Assembly (NCBI GenBank): GCA_947573135.1
Contig: CANPDU010000003.1
Coordinates: 1 to 64,000 of the forward strand
Length of the DNA stretch: 64,000 bases
From: an uncultured Bacteroidales bacterium
GTDB lineage: Bacteria > Bacteroidota > Bacteroidia > Bacteroidales > Muribaculaceae
Reading direction: 5' to 3'
A program made the position numbers and the translations under genes. The notes under the pieces are model-generated. The model was not told the origin of the DNA. It ran no database searches and saw only the letters and a list, made by a program, of their open reading frames with translations. This document shows positions 17,501-25,840 of this stretch, piece by piece; position 1 is the first letter of the stretch, and the number at the start of each line of letters is the position of its first letter.

Positions 17501-17580
17501 CAAGTCCTTTCGACGGTATTGACCGCATCAAGTTCATAGGGTGTAATCTCAGCTCTCCGTCGTGAAGAGCACCCCTCTTG
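17501..17580 (-). promoter_or_regulatory. TPP riboswitch (THI element)
   Basis: On the minus strand the RNA starts CAAGAGGGGTGCTC, continues GAGCTGAGATTACACCCT and GAACTTGATGCGGT, then ACCGTCGAAAGGACTTG. This contains the conserved CUGAGA core and the GAACxUGAU pyrophosphate-sensor segment. The stems close: CAAG/CTTG (P1), GGGTG/CACCC (P2), GCTC/GAGC (P3) and CGGT/ACCG (P5). It lies in the leader of thiS, so thiamin pyrophosphate should repress the whole operon. No clear terminator stem is visible between the aptamer and the thiS ATG, so control of translation start is likelier. Confidence 0.94.
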
Positions 17581-17605
17581 TTTTGACAATAAATATTTGT
17601 TTTGG

Positions 17606-17637
17606 CAAAAATAGATATTTTTTCCCGATAAATCAAA
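17606..17637 (-). promoter_or_regulatory. Promoter of the thiamin operon
   Basis: Read leftwards, TTTG (17637-17634) and TATTTTTG (17613-17606) are separated by exactly 20 bp, matching the Bacteroidota consensus. The expected start near 17601 puts the whole TPP aptamer into the leader. Confidence 0.85.
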
Positions 17638-17660
17638 AATATCTCTTCCATAGAATCAAG

Positions 17661-17684
17661 AAAACCGGTCTGACGGCCGGTTTT
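17661..17684 (-). terminator. Terminator of the rpsF-rpsR-rplI operon
   Basis: AAAACCGG (17661-17668) and CCGGTTTT (17677-17684) form an 8-bp stem with an 8-base loop, 28 bp after the rplI stop. Read leftwards it ends in TTTTCTTG, a short T run. Confidence 0.75.
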
Positions 17685-17712
17685 CTTTTATAACTGGATA
17701 TGTCTTGCTGTA

Positions 17713-18156
17713 TTATTCAGCGACAACTTCGAAGGGAACTTCAACCGACACTTCTTTGTGGAGGTTGATAGTGGCGTTGTATTTGCCGACTTCCTTTACA
17801 GCGTCCTTGATCACGATCTGACGGCGATCCACATTGTGGCCGAGTTTTTCGAGAGCTTCGGCGATCTGGATTGCATTGACCGAACCATAGATTGTGCCGG
17901 TTGCGCTGGTCTTTGCACCGATTGTGAGCGATACGCCTTCGAGTGCGGCAGCAGCTGCTTCTGCATCAGCCTTGATCTTGGCGAGCTTATGGGCGCGCTG
18001 ACGCTGGTCTTCGGCGAGAACTTTAAGAGCTGAGGGAGTAGCGATAACGGCTTTGCCCTGAGGAATCAGGTAGTTACGACCGTAACCGTTCTTAACTTCT
18101 ACGACGTCGTCCTTGTATCCGAGGCCCTGAACGTCTTCTTTAAGTATGATCTGCAT
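17713..18156 (-). CDS. rplI: 50S ribosomal protein L9
   Basis: The 147-residue protein begins with the L9 N-terminal signature QIILKEDVQGLGYKDDVVEVKNGYGRNYLIPQGKA split across residues 2-36, followed by the long alpha-helical linker (about 40-75) and the C-terminal RNA-binding domain. It is the last gene of the conserved rpsF-rpsR-rplI operon, 23 bp after rpsR. Confidence 0.98.
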   Translation of the reverse strand: MQIILKEDVQGLGYKDDVVEVKNGYGRNYLIPQGKAVIATPSALKVLAEDQRQRAHKLAKIKADAEAAAAALEGVSLTIGAKTSATGTIYGSVNAIQIAEALEKLGHNVDRRQIVIKDAVKEVGKYNATINLHKEVSVEVPFEVVAE

Positions 18157-18179
18157 AGTTAGTTCCTTAGCTTTTAAAA

Positions 18180-18449
18180 TTATTTCATAAGGTCAGCTAC
18201 ATAGGGCAGAAGGGCAAGGTGACGGGCACGCTTGACTGCCTGGGCTACACGACGCTGGAATTTCAAAGATGTTCCGGTGATACGACGGGGAAGGATCTTG
18301 CCCTGCTCGTTGAGGAACTTCTTGAGGAATTCGGGATCTTTGTAATCGATATATTTGATACCGCTGCGTTTAAAACGGCAGTATTTTTTCTTTTTCACGT
18401 CAACCGACATCGGTGTGAGATAACGGATTTCTGATTGTGCCTGTGCCAT
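18180..18449 (-). CDS. rpsR: 30S ribosomal protein S18
   Basis: S18 pairs with S6 on the platform of the 30S subunit. The 89-residue protein has the family core [20 protein letters not shown] (about 23-42), [32 protein letters not shown] toward the end. It lies between rpsF (3 bp) and rplI (23 bp). Confidence 0.98.
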   Translation of the reverse strand: MAQAQSEIRYLTPMSVDVKKKKYCRFKRSGIKYIDYKDPEFLKKFLNEQGKILPRRITGTSLKFQRRVAQAVKRARHLALLPYVADLMK

Positions 18450-18452
18450 GAT

Positions 18453-18815
18453 TTAGTCCTCCTTTACTTCTTTGGGTGCGTTGTCTTTGTTGGCTTTGAG
18501 GCTGCGACGCTTTGCAGCGTACTCAGCAGCATATTTGTCGAGACGGAAGGTGAGGAAACGGATCACGCGTTCGTCACGGCGATAAGCGGTTTCGAGTTTT
18601 TTGACGATTGTGGGTTCTGCGTCAAATTCGATAAGGCTGTAGAAGCCTGTCGATTTTTTCTGGATAGGATATGCGAGTTTACGCAGGCCCCATTCCTCTG
18701 TGTTCTCGATGGTCGCACCGTTGTCGGTGAGGACCTTGCTGAACTTTTCTACCGCTTCCTTCATCTGAGCGTCAGACAAAACGGGAGTTAAAATGAAAAC
18801 GGTTTCGTACTTCAT
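18453..18815 (-). CDS. rpsF: 30S ribosomal protein S6
   Basis: The 120-residue protein begins [20 protein letters not shown], with the S6 core segment [25 protein letters not shown] (about 43-67) and [18 protein letters not shown]. The C-terminal tail (about 98-120) is charged, as in many S6 proteins. It is the first gene of its operon and has a consensus promoter upstream. Confidence 0.98.
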   Translation of the reverse strand: MKYETVFILTPVLSDAQMKEAVEKFSKVLTDNGATIENTEEWGLRKLAYPIQKKSTGFYSLIEFDAEPTIVKKLETAYRRDERVIRFLTFRLDKYAAEYAAKRRSLKANKDNAPKEVKED

Positions 18816-18869
18816 TGGGTTAAACGTTTGATTATTAATTTATAAAGTTGAGATTTTTAAAATCGCTTG

Positions 18870-18901
18870 CAAAGTTACGTTTTTTTTTTCGCAACTCCAA
18901 A
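18870..18901 (-). promoter_or_regulatory. Promoter of rpsF-rpsR-rplI
   Basis: Read leftwards, TTTG (18901-18898) and TAACTTTG (18877-18870) have a 20-bp spacer, a perfect Bacteroidota promoter. The leader to the rpsF ATG is about 50 nt; no S6:S18-binding structure is evident in it. Confidence 0.85.
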
Positions 18902-19010
18902 TCTTTCAGACTATTTGTCTATCGCAGAGTCTAAAAATAGGTTCTGACAGCAAAGATGAATTGATCAATGAAAATCAGCTTGAATGCAGATGAGTCATAT
19001 CCATAGTCTT

Positions 19011-19094
19011 ATCGGCTCAAAATTACTAAAAAATATGAATCTTTGGCTCAAGTTGAGCTGATTTATCCCAATTTTTGCTGCTTTTTGAGCCGAT
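19011..19094. repeat. Symmetric GGCTCAA/TTGAGCC array
   Basis: A perfect 12-bp inverted repeat, ATCGGCTCAAAA (19011-19022) and TTTTGAGCCGAT (19083-19094), encloses a 13-bp palindrome GCTCAAGTTGAGC (19046-19058). The centre of the outer arms (19052.5) and of the inner palindrome (19052) coincide almost exactly. The half-sites are spaced 31-32 bp apart on each side, about three helical turns. This looks like a multi-site protein-binding region rather than a simple terminator; the function is unknown. Confidence 0.7.
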
Positions 19095-19153
19095 TCCAGG
19101 GACGACTCACACAAAAAAATTATATCAACGCATATAATCCACTATCCAAGCAC

Positions 19154-19190
19154 TGTCCGCTTTTGCGGACAATGTGTCCGTTATCGGACA
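19154..19190. promoter_or_regulatory. Tandem TGTCCG-N4-CGGACA dyads
   Basis: TGTCCGC-TTTT-GCGGACA (19154-19171) and TGTCCG-TTAT-CGGACA (19175-19190) are two perfect dyads with the same half-site. Their centres are 20 bp apart, so both face the same side of the helix. This is the pattern expected of an activator or repressor binding as two dimers upstream of the barrel-protein gene. Confidence 0.65.
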
Positions 19191-19329
19191 ATCGCGCCAA
19201 TCACTAACATCTGTCTATCAGCAAATTAATCAACCGGCACGATATTTGATACATTATCATATGCAATTTCATTGAAATTGAAGAATGTTAATTTTTATTG
19301 TTTTTTTTTAAATATCAGAAAATTTATGT

Positions 19330-19337
19330 TACTTTTG
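19330..19337 (+). promoter_or_regulatory. Candidate -7 element of the barrel-protein gene
   Basis: TACTTTTG matches TAnnTTTG and lies 78 bp before the ATG at 19415. The -33 position (19307-19310) reads TTTA, so only the -7 box is well matched. Confidence 0.5.
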
Positions 19338-19414
19338 TCTCTGACAATCAGGCTCATTCAAAATCATATCACATCAGCATCACATCCGTTTAAAATCTGC
19401 AAATAAACCATATC

Positions 19415-22375
19415 ATGGAATCAGTCCGCAAAACCGCCATATCAATCCTCATATTTGCCGCCGTGGCCATGACCGCCGGCGCACAGGCCGTGGTATCCGT
19501 CAGAGGAGGCTCAGTCAAGAAGAATAAATCATCCGACAATAAGGTGGAAAAAACATACCTATTCACTTCGCTTAAAGACGCCACATTCAAGCGCGATGTC
19601 GCTGACGGTTTTATCATACCATATGACGCCGACGGAAATCCGCTCGACACGATAATGGCCTCAGGCTATAAATGGAACGGTTCGGAAGTGATAAAGACTT
19701 CCTCAGTATCTATCCCGGTCGAAAGAGGCGACACTCTCATTATGTTCGATGCCGGAGCCCCCGGATTTCAGACTCAGACTGTGACATGGTCGATCGAGCC
19801 GTTCGGCAAACGCGAGTTTTCGCGCCGTATGCCTCTGATATTTCTGAATAAGGTGCATCAGCTCAAAGACATCACCGTGACTGCGTCAAAAGTCAAGTTC
19901 TACAATAAGGGCGACACGATTGTATATGATGCCGACGCCTTCCAGCTTGCCGACGGATCAATGCTCGACGCGCTGATCTCGCAGCTGCCGGGCGCAAAAA
20001 TCGACGAAAACGGACGCATAACCGTCAACGGCGAGTTTGTCGAGTCTCTGCTACTCAACGGCAAGGATCTTTTCAACGACGACCATTCGCTGATGCTTGA
20101 AAACATTCCGGCCTACACTGTAAAGTCGGTCGAGGTTTTCAAAGGCCACACCAAGGAAGAAAAATTCAACTTCGACCAGTCGGAGCCCCGTCACCTGACA
20201 ATGGATATCAAGCTCAAGAAGGAATACAGCATCGGCTGGCTGCTCAATCTTCAGGCCGGCTACGGCACTGCCGACCGATATCTCGGACGAATGTTCGCGT
20301 CGTGGTTCTCACCGACAACATCTGTCGTTATCACCGGCATGACAAACAACCTTAACGACAACCGCACACCGGGCAAAAGTGACAGCTGGACTCCTGAAAG
20401 CATGCCGTCGGGTACTCAGTCTCACCGTGAAGCCGGCATAAAATACAACCACCAGTCAACCGATGAGAGAATCAACGCCAACGGATCGTTTGATCTGACA
20501 GGCAGCTCGACAGATTATTATACATCGACATCAGCCACGCGTTTCCTTAACGGTGCAGACAGCTACGAACGCCGGTTCAGCGACTCCAAGTCATCTAATT
20601 TCTCTTTCAACACCAGCCACTGGGGAGCATACACCACATCCCAGCAGCACCGTTTCGGCATATCATTGGGAGGAGACTATTCAAAAAGCGACAATTACGG
20701 CAACTCTATTTCAGGAACTTTCAACAGCGACTATTCCGACATAAGCCGTCAGGCGCTCGAAGCCATCTATACCGACGGATCACCTGAGCAGCTTGAGGCC
20801 GTGGTCAACCGCGCGCTGAACCACAGCGAAGGCACGCTCCGCTCCGGAAGTTTCCGTGCGCAGCCTAATGTATCCCTGCACATTCCGAACTCCAATGAAC
20901 GAATAAACATTTCGGCAGGCTTCTCCTACGTGACGTCGAAACGCAATCAGTGGAACGACTACAATATCAATTTCGGCAGCGATCCCGTTCCGGCCGAGCG
21001 CCGCAGACAGTTCACCGACGAGTCGCCCAACTACCGTAAGGCATGGAACGCTTCGGTCGGTTACACGCGCCCGATGAGCAGTTCCTATCTGAATCTGATC
21101 TATCGATATGCTTTTACCGACATGGCTAAAGATTCATATATGTATGCTCTCGAGCGGCTTTCCGACATGGGAGTGTTCGGCGTTCTCCCGGAAAATTATG
21201 CTTCGGCACTCGATCCGGCCAACTCCTACACCTCGACAACCCGATCCAACAGCCACACTCTCAGCATCGCATATCAGTGGTACAAATATAATGAGAAAAA
21301 CATGTTCTTTGTATATTTTATGCCTACAGTCGGAGTTGATCACCACCGTCTCGACTACTGGCGAGAGAACCGCTCTTATCTGGTCAAACGCACATCTTTC
21401 ATCATGCCGCGCTCATTTGCGACTGCATGGCTGCAATATTTCTTCGGCCGCAGCGAAGACGCTACTGCAAAACGACAATACAACAATCAGCTGAGCTATC
21501 GCTTCAATCTCGGCACCGAAGGGCCGGAACTGCTGCATCTCGTCGATGTTATCAACGACTCTGACCCTCTTAATATCCAGGAGGGTAATCCCGATCTGAA
21601 AAACTCACTCACACAGACCCACTCGCTGGAATGGGCGTATACCCCGTTCGGGAAACCCGTCAACAACAGATTAACATTCCAATACACCGCCGAATCAAAT
21701 GCTCTTGTCCGCGGCTATGTCTATGACACGAACACCGGTGTGCGCCGTTATCGCACATATAATGTCAGCGGAAATTATTCGTTCAGAGCCGACGACTATC
21801 TTAACTGGGAATTCGGGTCCAAGAAACAGTTCTCGCTTTCGTCAGCAACGGCATGGAACCTCGACAACAATACCGATATGATAGGCATCAACGCCGACAC
21901 GCCTGAGAAGGCTCAGGTCAGAAACACCATGCTGTCTGAAAATCTGACTCTCAGCTACCGCATCGGCAAGCAACAGATCTCACTGAACGGCAATGCCACT
22001 CACCGCCATACATCATCCGAACGCCCGGACTTCAACACCATCAACGCCCAGCACTACAAATACGGCGTCAACGGCATATTCGAACTCCCGGCCGGCTTCG
22101 GCATCAGCACCGACCTCTTCTTCTACAAGCGCGTGGGCTATGGAGTGAAAGAGCTTGATTCGACCGACGCCGTCTGGAATATGCGACTTACATTCTCTCC
22201 GAAGCGCAACAACCACTGGCTGTTCAGCATCGACGGCTTCGACCTGCTCCACAAGCTGTCGAACGTCCACTACGCCGTCACCGCGACAGGCCGGACCGTG
22301 TCCTACACCAACTCGCTTCCGCGTTACATGGTTTTCACTGTCCAGTACCGTCTCAACATCCAGCCTAAGAAATAA
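19415..22375 (+). CDS. Outer-membrane beta-barrel family protein (TonB-receptor-like)
   Basis: A 986-residue outer-membrane protein with a signal peptide ending near AQA (residues about 1-25). A short N-terminal domain is followed by a plug-like segment (about 140-250; ITVTASKVKFYNKGDTIVYDAD, LISQLPGAKIDENGRITVNG) and a long barrel of alternating aromatic strands ending QYRLNIQPKK. This matches the Bacteroidota barrel family related to TonB-dependent receptors, but no SusD partner follows and no canonical TonB box is obvious. The cargo is unknown. It has an unusually long upstream region with repeat arrays, which suggests regulated expression. Confidence 0.82.
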   Translation: MESVRKTAISILIFAAVAMTAGAQAVVSVRGGSVKKNKSSDNKVEKTYLFTSLKDATFKRDVADGFIIPYDADGNPLDTIMASGYKWNGSEVIKTSSVSIPVERGDTLIMFDAGAPGFQTQTVTWSIEPFGKREFSRRMPLIFLNKVHQLKDITVTASKVKFYNKGDTIVYDADAFQLADGSMLDALISQLPGAKIDENGRITVNGEFVESLLLNGKDLFNDDHSLMLENIPAYTVKSVEVFKGHTKEEKFNFDQSEPRHLTMDIKLKKEYSIGWLLNLQAGYGTADRYLGRMFASWFSPTTSVVITGMTNNLNDNRTPGKSDSWTPESMPSGTQSHREAGIKYNHQSTDERINANGSFDLTGSSTDYYTSTSATRFLNGADSYERRFSDSKSSNFSFNTSHWGAYTTSQQHRFGISLGGDYSKSDNYGNSISGTFNSDYSDISRQALEAIYTDGSPEQLEAVVNRALNHSEGTLRSGSFRAQPNVSLHIPNSNERINISAGFSYVTSKRNQWNDYNINFGSDPVPAERRRQFTDESPNYRKAWNASVGYTRPMSSSYLNLIYRYAFTDMAKDSYMYALERLSDMGVFGVLPENYASALDPANSYTSTTRSNSHTLSIAYQWYKYNEKNMFFVYFMPTVGVDHHRLDYWRENRSYLVKRTSFIMPRSFATAWLQYFFGRSEDATAKRQYNNQLSYRFNLGTEGPELLHLVDVINDSDPLNIQEGNPDLKNSLTQTHSLEWAYTPFGKPVNNRLTFQYTAESNALVRGYVYDTNTGVRRYRTYNVSGNYSFRADDYLNWEFGSKKQFSLSSATAWNLDNNTDMIGINADTPEKAQVRNTMLSENLTLSYRIGKQQISLNGNATHRHTSSERPDFNTINAQHYKYGVNGIFELPAGFGISTDLFFYKRVGYGVKELDSTDAVWNMRLTFSPKRNNHWLFSIDGFDLLHKLSNVHYAVTATGRTVSYTNSLPRYMVFTVQYRLNIQPKK

Positions 22376-22388
22376 CCGATTTTTTCGT

Positions 22389-22396
22389 TATCTTTG
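22389..22396 (+). promoter_or_regulatory. Candidate -7 element before the flippase gene
   Basis: TATCTTTG matches TAnnTTTG and lies 20 bp before the ATG at 22417. No TTTG is found at the -33 position, so the call is tentative. Confidence 0.4.
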
Positions 22397-22416
22397 CAGA
22401 TCTGATTTCACAAGTG

Positions 22417-23874
22417 ATGGCTGAAAGTGATCTGAAAAAGAAAACGGCGCGCGGACTCATCTGGGGCGGCATAGGCAGCGGCGGCATGCAGCTGCTCAAT
22501 CTCGCTTTCGGTATTCTGCTGTCACGCATATTGTCTCCGGGCGACTACGGCATGGTCGGCGCTCTTACTATTTTTTCGGCCGTGGCCGGTATTTTTACAG
22601 AGAGCGGCTTCACACTGGCGATTGTCAACCGAAAAGAAATCAGTCAGAGCGACTACAGTTCGGTGTTCTGGTTCAATCTGGCCGTCGGCGCAGGGCTTTA
22701 TCTGGCGCTTTTCTTTCTGGCTGTCCCGATAGCTGACTTTTACCGCACGCCCGAGATGGTGCCTCTCGCCCGCTTTCTGTTCCTCAGCTTTTTTATCGGA
22801 GCTCTGGGCACTGCTCCTTCCGGCTATCTTCTGCGCAATCTCAAGATCAGGCAGCGCAGCCAGTCGCTGATCATCGCCGTCGCGGTGTCGGGATGCGCCG
22901 GCATCGCCTGTGCGCTCGCCGGACTCGCCTACTGGGGCATTGCCGTGCAGACGGTGACTTATTCACTGGTTCTCACCGTGTTGCTGTGGCACTATGCTTC
23001 TGTAAGACCGGCGTTTGTTTTCTCGCGCGCAGCTATAGCCGACATGCTGCCGTTCAGCATCAAGCAGGTGACCGTAGCCCTCTTCAATCATTTCAACAAC
23101 AACTTCTTCGCCGCCCTTCTGGGCCGCTTCTACGGCATGAAGACCACGGGCTTCTATACCCAGGGCAACAAATGGACGGCGATGGGCTATTCTACCCTTT
23201 CGGGCATGATCAACAGCGTCGGGCAACCTGTGATACGCCGGACTGTAGAAGACCGGGAGCGGCTTATCCGCGTATTCCGCAAACTGCTGCGTTTCACGGC
23301 GTTCATCAGTTTTCCGGCCATACTCGGTCTTGCGATCGTGGCAAGGGAACTAATTGTCATCACCGTGACTGACAAGTGGTTGCCTGCGGTCGCCGTGATG
23401 CAGATCCTCTGCATCGGAGGAGCGTTCATGCCGCTGACCACTCTTTACGGCAACCTGTTCAACAGCATCGGACGACCTTCCGTCTATATGTGGAATACTG
23501 TCGCCATAGGGCTTGTGCAGACCGGCGCAGTACTACTCACCTACCCTTACGGTCTGACCGTTATGCTGTCTGTCTATGTCGCAGTCAATATCGTATGGCT
23601 GTTTATATGGCAGTTCTTTGCCCATCGCTCTACAGGGCTGAGACTGCGCGACGTTCTGGCCGATATTCTTCCGTCACTTCTCGCGACCGTGGCCGTACTG
23701 ACCGCGACACTTGTCATCACTCGTCCGATTACTGAAATCTGGCTCTCGCTTGTGTCAAAAATACTGATCGCTGCCATCCTCTACACTATACTGATGTGGG
23801 CGCTGCGGTCAGATATCCTTCGCGAGGCCGTCAGGTTATTACGCCAACAAAAAGATAAAAACGATAATGTCTGA
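22417..23874 (+). CDS. MOP-superfamily polysaccharide flippase
   Basis: A 485-residue integral membrane protein of the Wzx/oligosaccharide flippase type (about 12-14 hydrophobic segments over residues 15-475), expected to flip lipid-linked glycans across the inner membrane. The N-terminal segment ARGLIWGGIGSGGMQLLNLAFGILLSRILSPGDYGMVG, spread over residues about 10-47, is characteristic of this family. The ATG at 22417 is preferred to the GTG one codon upstream. The gene overlaps the glycosyltransferase by 8 bp, and the two probably act on the same surface glycan. Confidence 0.88.
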   Translation: MAESDLKKKTARGLIWGGIGSGGMQLLNLAFGILLSRILSPGDYGMVGALTIFSAVAGIFTESGFTLAIVNRKEISQSDYSSVFWFNLAVGAGLYLALFFLAVPIADFYRTPEMVPLARFLFLSFFIGALGTAPSGYLLRNLKIRQRSQSLIIAVAVSGCAGIACALAGLAYWGIAVQTVTYSLVLTVLLWHYASVRPAFVFSRAAIADMLPFSIKQVTVALFNHFNNNFFAALLGRFYGMKTTGFYTQGNKWTAMGYSTLSGMINSVGQPVIRRTVEDRERLIRVFRKLLRFTAFISFPAILGLAIVARELIVITVTDKWLPAVAVMQILCIGGAFMPLTTLYGNLFNSIGRPSVYMWNTVAIGLVQTGAVLLTYPYGLTVMLSVYVAVNIVWLFIWQFFAHRSTGLRLRDVLADILPSLLATVAVLTATLVITRPITEIWLSLVSKILIAAILYTILMWALRSDILREAVRLLRQQKDKNDNV

Positions 23875-24892
23875 TAATGTAACTGTGATCATACCGGCCC
23901 ACAACCGGCCCGAACGTCTGAAACGTCTGCTCTCATATTATGCCGGCACAGGCATACGCATCATTGTCCCGGATTCTTCCGATGCAGCATATACCGGAGT
24001 AATAGACGAAGCCACTACAATATATATCCATCGGCCACGGCTTCATTTCCTATTGAAAATAAAGAAAATACTTCCGATGATAACAACGCCGTATGTGCTG
24101 TATTGTGCCGACGACGATTTCGCCGTGCCGCAGGCGATAGATGAAATCACCGCGTTTCTCGACAGCAACCCCGACTATTCGATCGCCCAGGGTCATTATC
24201 TGACTTTTATCCCGACCGAACGGAAAATCACATTTTATCCACGCTATATACGCCGCTTCGACAGCCGGATCACATCCGACACTCCGGCCGGACGCCTGCG
24301 CGAAAAGACAAAAGGCATCTATGCGCCGCTTCTCTATGGCGTAGCCCGCACCGACTCATTCCGGATCATCTATTCCTATTGTTTTGACAGCGATGGCAAG
24401 CTGCGCTTCGAAAATCTCTTTCTTGCCGAAGAATTTTTCAACAACGCAATGCTGATCATGGGCAAATACGCCACACTACCTTGTTTCTTCAGTGCCCGCG
24501 AACTGATACCAGGGTCGGCGACATCGTTCACCACTCCGATTCCGGTCTTAAAATCCACACCGAAGTACCGTCCGCAGTATGACGGATATCTCACCGCCCT
24601 GGCCTCGCTGCTCGCTGACCGCGGCGCTATCCCCCAATCCGAAGCCCTTGATATTGTGACCGAACTTGACAACACGCCGCCAGACAAGGCGTCCGTTCTG
24701 TTCAAACGCCGTGTCAACGCCTTCCTCGGACGGCACCGCGTGCTTTCACCTTTGTCAAAGCTTTCGGCGTGGCGTTACAATCAGAAAGGGCTGAAAGCCG
24801 TGAAAGGCATGAAGAGTTATCCCTGCACCTTCGAAACTCCCGAACGCCGGGCTATTGAAGATGCAGTCCGTCAGAGTTTCAGACAAGATTAA
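23867..24892 (+). CDS. GT-A family glycosyltransferase
   Basis: A 341-residue glycosyltransferase with the N-terminal nucleotide-sugar fold: VTVIIPAHNRPERLKRLLSYY (about 5-25) and the metal-binding triad in YCADDDFAVPQAI (about 82-94). The C-terminal half is variable and probably binds the acceptor. It is translationally coupled to the flippase by an 8-bp overlap. Donor and acceptor are not predictable. It ends 5 bp from the convergent glycine-lipid gene. Confidence 0.82.
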   Translation: MSDNVTVIIPAHNRPERLKRLLSYYAGTGIRIIVPDSSDAAYTGVIDEATTIYIHRPRLHFLLKIKKILPMITTPYVLYCADDDFAVPQAIDEITAFLDSNPDYSIAQGHYLTFIPTERKITFYPRYIRRFDSRITSDTPAGRLREKTKGIYAPLLYGVARTDSFRIIYSYCFDSDGKLRFENLFLAEEFFNNAMLIMGKYATLPCFFSARELIPGSATSFTTPIPVLKSTPKYRPQYDGYLTALASLLADRGAIPQSEALDIVTELDNTPPDKASVLFKRRVNAFLGRHRVLSPLSKLSAWRYNQKGLKAVKGMKSYPCTFETPERRAIEDAVRQSFRQD

Positions 24893-24897
24893 TCTTT

Positions 24898-25833
24898 TTA
24901 TTCTTTGCGGATAAACGTCTCGATGTGACGGCGTTTCTTCTCTTCGAGTATCTCCGACACTGCAAGCAGGATGCCCGACTCTTCAACATTGCCGAACTCG
25001 TCGTTTATCGCCGTGCCGAACATTCTCATAGTCGGCGACAGGCTCATGTAAGCGTTGACCAGCGGCGGAATGCTCAGACCGTATTTATGCACCTCTCCGT
25101 TTAGTATCTTGTAGTCGGCCTTGAAATCAGCGCCGGTGAAAAGCCGGTCCATATCCGCCTTGTCATAGTCTGTTCGCAGGGCCGTGATCGGTGTCACCAG
25201 TTTGTCGGGATCGGGGAAATGCTTGTTCATGAAATAGAGTATCATGTCGCGACACGTCTGGATATAGCTCGGATACATCGTCACCTTGCCGAAAAGATAT
25301 TTTATCTCGGGATAGACCACAGTCAGCGAACCAAGACCGTCCCACAGATTGTCGAGCACATAGATGGCTTTTGCTCCGGCGCGCGACGACTGGTATTCGG
25401 GCCGCACGAACGACCGGCCAAGTTCTATCGTATAGGGAAGATAATCTTTCATGAACCGCTCGGAAAAGTTGAACATATGGCTTGTGGCTATGCGCGGACG
25501 TCCGTCGCTGTCGTTGCGGATGTCTTTGCCGCAGATAAATCTGTATCCGCCAAGTATCAGACGGCTTTCCGGCTCCCATACGATAAGCTGACGGCACGGC
25601 GGATCCATAGTGTCGAACTCGTCGATGTCGCATTCCTTGCCCGTACCGCCTCCTGCAAGACGGAACGCTATCTCGCGCAGACGGCCGATCTCACGCATGG
25701 TGTTGGGCGCGTTTTTCGCGTCGATGACATAGATCTTGTTGCCGGCTTTGTTCGTGTCGCGGAGAAAGTATTCGTCAGTGAGTTCTGACTCGATAAGTTC
25801 TGCGTCTACGGGATTGATTATTCGCTGGTTCAT
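24898..25833 (-). CDS. GlsB-like N-acyltransferase (glycine lipid synthesis)
   Basis: A 311-residue protein of the GNAT/OlsB-like (hemolysin-type) acyltransferase group. In Bacteroides thetaiotaomicron a protein of this type (GlsB) N-acylates glycine in the first step of glycine lipid synthesis. Visible features are IGRLREIAFRLAGGGTGKECDIDEFD (about 48-73), IVWEPESRLILGGYRF (about 84-99) and ELGRSFVRPEYQSSRAGAKAIYVLDNLWDGLG (about 137-168), the acyl-donor binding core. It follows the PlsC-domain gene by 7 bp; this pairing is the main reason for the glycine-lipid assignment. The symbol is left blank because the substrate is inferred. Confidence 0.8.
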   Translation of the reverse strand: MNQRIINPVDAELIESELTDEYFLRDTNKAGNKIYVIDAKNAPNTMREIGRLREIAFRLAGGGTGKECDIDEFDTMDPPCRQLIVWEPESRLILGGYRFICGKDIRNDSDGRPRIATSHMFNFSERFMKDYLPYTIELGRSFVRPEYQSSRAGAKAIYVLDNLWDGLGSLTVVYPEIKYLFGKVTMYPSYIQTCRDMILYFMNKHFPDPDKLVTPITALRTDYDKADMDRLFTGADFKADYKILNGEVHKYGLSIPPLVNAYMSLSPTMRMFGTAINDEFGNVEESGILLAVSEILEEKKRRHIETFIRKE

Positions 25834-25840
25834 TGACTTG

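Larger units (their letters stand above)
18902..19329. other. Non-coding intergenic region with symmetric repeat arrays
   Basis: About 430 bp between the ribosomal promoter and the barrel-protein promoter, with no plausible coding sequence. It holds an 84-bp symmetric array of GGCTCAA half-sites (19011-19094) and two tandem TGTCCG dyads (19154-19171 and 19175-19190) followed by a sigma-54-like motif near 19236. These are listed separately. No tRNA, insertion sequence or CRISPR repeat was seen. Confidence 0.7.

Noticed and set aside
18816-18868. S6:S18-binding leader structure before rpsF
   Set aside because: The leader is about 50 nt, AT-rich, and shows no stable hairpin with the expected conserved bulge.
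18902-19329. A possible small RNA or mobile-element remnant
   Set aside because: The repeats are symmetric but no target-site duplication, transposase fragment or terminator was found. I therefore report the repeats without naming an element.
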